A DNA stretch of 64,000 nt, taken from positions 1 through 64,000 of the forward strand of contig JARLIK010000008.1 of assembly GCA_031291755.1 (NCBI GenBank), written 5' to 3'. How positions within the stretch are numbered: the stretch's first letter is position 1; every line of letters begins with the position of its first letter. Source of the DNA: Acidocella sp. Lineage in GTDB: Bacteria > Pseudomonadota > Alphaproteobacteria > Acetobacterales > Acetobacteraceae. Positions 62,197 through 64,000 of this stretch are shown here, piece after piece. A program made the translations under genes and the position numbers. The notes beneath the pieces were generated by a model that searched no databases, was not told the DNA's origin, and saw only the letters and a list, made by a program, of their open reading frames with translations.

Positions 62197-63317
62197 ACGG
62201 GTTTTCCTTCCGCCGCTTCCGCGCGGTGCTGCGCAAGGAGTGGTTGCAAATTCGGCGGGATTATTTCACCCTGCGGATGATTGTTCTGCTGCCGGTGCTG
62301 CAATTGTTTTTGTTCGGCTATGCGATCAACACCAATCCAAAACATCTGCCCACCGGGCTGATCACGGCGGATCATTCGCAGGATGAACGCACACTGATCG
62401 CGGCGCTGCAAAACACCGGCTATTATAATATTATCCCATTGGATTCTGAGGCGCAGGGCGAGCAGGGTTTGGCCGATGGCAGCTTGTTGTTTGTGGTGAA
62501 TATTCCACCAGATTTTGACCGGCTGGTGGACCGTGGTGACAAGCCTGCCATACTCGTGGATGCCGACGCCACCGACCCTTCGGCGATCGGTAATGCCACC
62601 GCAGCCCTGGCCGGGTTGAGCAACGTGCTGGACCGCGACCTGCCGCCGAATTTGCGTTCGCAACCGGCGGTAACGCCGTTTCAGGTGGTGGTGCACGCCC
62701 GCTATAATCCCGAGGCATTGACGGTGCTGAACGTGGTGCCGGGGCTGATATGCATTGTGCTGATTTTCTCGACCTTATTTGTCACCACGCTCGCCATCAC
62801 CCGCGAGACCGAGCGTGGCACGATGGAGAATTTACTCGCCATGCCGCTGCGGCCGGCTGAGGTGATGCTGGCCAAGGTGGTGCCGTATATCGTCATCGGC
62901 TACGTGCAGGTGGCGATTATCATGACCATCGCGGTGGTGGTGTTCGGGCTGCCGGTGCGCGGCTCGGTGCTGCTGGTGGCGCTGGCGCTTGGGCTGTTTA
63001 TCACCAGCAATCTGTTATTGGGAGTCACTATCTCGACGATTGCCCGTAACCAGATGCAGGCGATCCAGATGGCGATGTTCGTGCTGATGCCGTCGTTTAT
63101 CCTTTCGGGGTTCTTATTCCCGTTCAAAGGCATGCCGGTTTGGGCGCAATGGATCGGCCAGATATTTCCGGTGACGCACGCGTTGCGGGTGATGCGCAGC
63201 GTGCTGTTGAAGGGCGACGGGTTCGTGGCGATCTGGCCGCAATTATGGCCGATTATTTTATTTATTGTGGTAATCGGGGTGGTCGCGGTGAAAGCCTATC
63301 GGGAAACCTTGGATTAA
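62193..63317 (+). CDS. ABC-2 type transporter permease
   Basis: ETERGTMENLLAMPLRPAEVMLAKVVPYIVIGYVQVAIIM...FPFKGMPVWAQWIGQIFPVTHALRVMRSVLLKG. Confidence 0.95.
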   Translation: MNGFSFRRFRAVLRKEWLQIRRDYFTLRMIVLLPVLQLFLFGYAINTNPKHLPTGLITADHSQDERTLIAALQNTGYYNIIPLDSEAQGEQGLADGSLLFVVNIPPDFDRLVDRGDKPAILVDADATDPSAIGNATAALAGLSNVLDRDLPPNLRSQPAVTPFQVVVHARYNPEALTVLNVVPGLICIVLIFSTLFVTTLAITRETERGTMENLLAMPLRPAEVMLAKVVPYIVIGYVQVAIIMTIAVVVFGLPVRGSVLLVALALGLFITSNLLLGVTISTIARNQMQAIQMAMFVLMPSFILSGFLFPFKGMPVWAQWIGQIFPVTHALRVMRSVLLKGDGFVAIWPQLWPIILFIVVIGVVAVKAYRETLD

Positions 63318-63341
63318 CCATCGTCCGTTAGGACTGGTGAT

Positions 63342-64000
63342 ATGGAGGGTCCGTTAGGTTTTGAAACTGACTTATGGTCGAATTGGCTGCGCAACCATCG
63401 CTATGGCGGCGATGCCGATTACGAACGCAACGTTCGCAGCCGGGTGGCGGTGTATGTAAAGCGCGTGCTGGACGGTGCTGAATTATGGCCGGGCATGACA
63501 TTACTTGATATCGGGGCGGGCGAAGGGGCGGTGGGGCTGGCCGCGATTGAGCGCTTAGGTGCGCGGTTGAAGGTTCTGTTCATTGATATTTCGCCTTCCC
63601 TGCTGCGCCATGCTGAGGCGCTGGCGCTATGTGCGGGCGTGGCCTCGCAATGCCGGTTTTTGCAGGCATCGGTGGAACATATGGTCCCGGTTGCCGATGC
63701 TTCGGTGGATGCGGTGACCAGCCGTGCGGTGCTGGCTTATGTGCCGGATAAATTGGCGGCGTTGCGGGAGTGTTTTCGGGTATTGAAGCCGGGTGGACGG
63801 ATTTCAATCGGCGAGCCGGTGTTCCGCGATGAGGCGCTGGCGGCAGCGGCTTTGAGCCAGGTTTTGGCGGCGCGGGTGGTGGATCATCCTGATCGTCTGA
63901 TGCCTCTGGTGCAGCGCTGGCAGGCGGCGCAGTTTCCGGATACGCCGGATGCCATCGCGCAGCACCCCCTGACCAACTACAGCGAGCGTGATCTGGTGAG
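63342..64000 (+). CDS. Class I SAM-dependent methyltransferase, truncated by window edge
   Basis: MEGPLGFETDLWSNWLRNHRYGGDADYERNV...MTLLDIGAGEGAVGLAA...LRECFRVLKPGGRISIGEPVF; no stop before 64000. Confidence 0.9.
   Translation, partial: MEGPLGFETDLWSNWLRNHRYGGDADYERNVRSRVAVYVKRVLDGAELWPGMTLLDIGAGEGAVGLAAIERLGARLKVLFIDISPSLLRHAEALALCAGVASQCRFLQASVEHMVPVADASVDAVTSRAVLAYVPDKLAALRECFRVLKPGGRISIGEPVFRDEALAAAALSQVLAARVVDHPDRLMPLVQRWQAAQFPDTPDAIAQHPLTNYSERDLV

Overview
The window is chromosomal DNA with high GC, probably from an Acetobacteraceae-like alphaproteobacterium (my inference from gene content). Most of it is ordinary housekeeping and metabolic sequence: ompA-like (truncated), a gluconate locus with a LacI-type regulator, gyrB, cpaE, typA, ampG-like, uvrC, folB, copper/cytochrome genes, rmuC, mutL, an ars operon, mobA, tRNA-His, glnB-glnA, a CYP153-type P450, argB, engB-yidC-yidD-rnpA-rpmH, aat, an ScfR-like regulator, tadA, rluB, rsmD, an amidase, cbpA-cbpM, and an ABC exporter. 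I found no CRISPR array and no complete prophage, ICE or recognisable anti-phage system. The features most worth a second look are: (1) a symmetric array of five perfect hairpins, including a 22-bp inverted repeat, between cpaE and gyrB; (2) a REP-associated tyrosine transposase (RAYT) flanked by inverted GTAG/GTAA-type REP hairpins, with a second repeat family outside them; (3) a degenerate Imm27-like immunity gene hidden antisense among repeats near 17.4 kb; (4) an uncharacterised four-gene cluster (TIM barrel, glutamine-synthetase-like, GATase, molybdopterin oxidoreductase) at 25-30 kb; (5) a small His-rich protein with a duplicated HDDGLVHSHSW motif; (6) a CHRD-domain pseudogene with two lesions; (7) a secreted protein with two DTGS motifs. 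Most long ORFs antisense to these genes look like high-GC shadow ORFs. All calls come from reading motifs and sequence; no searches were run.
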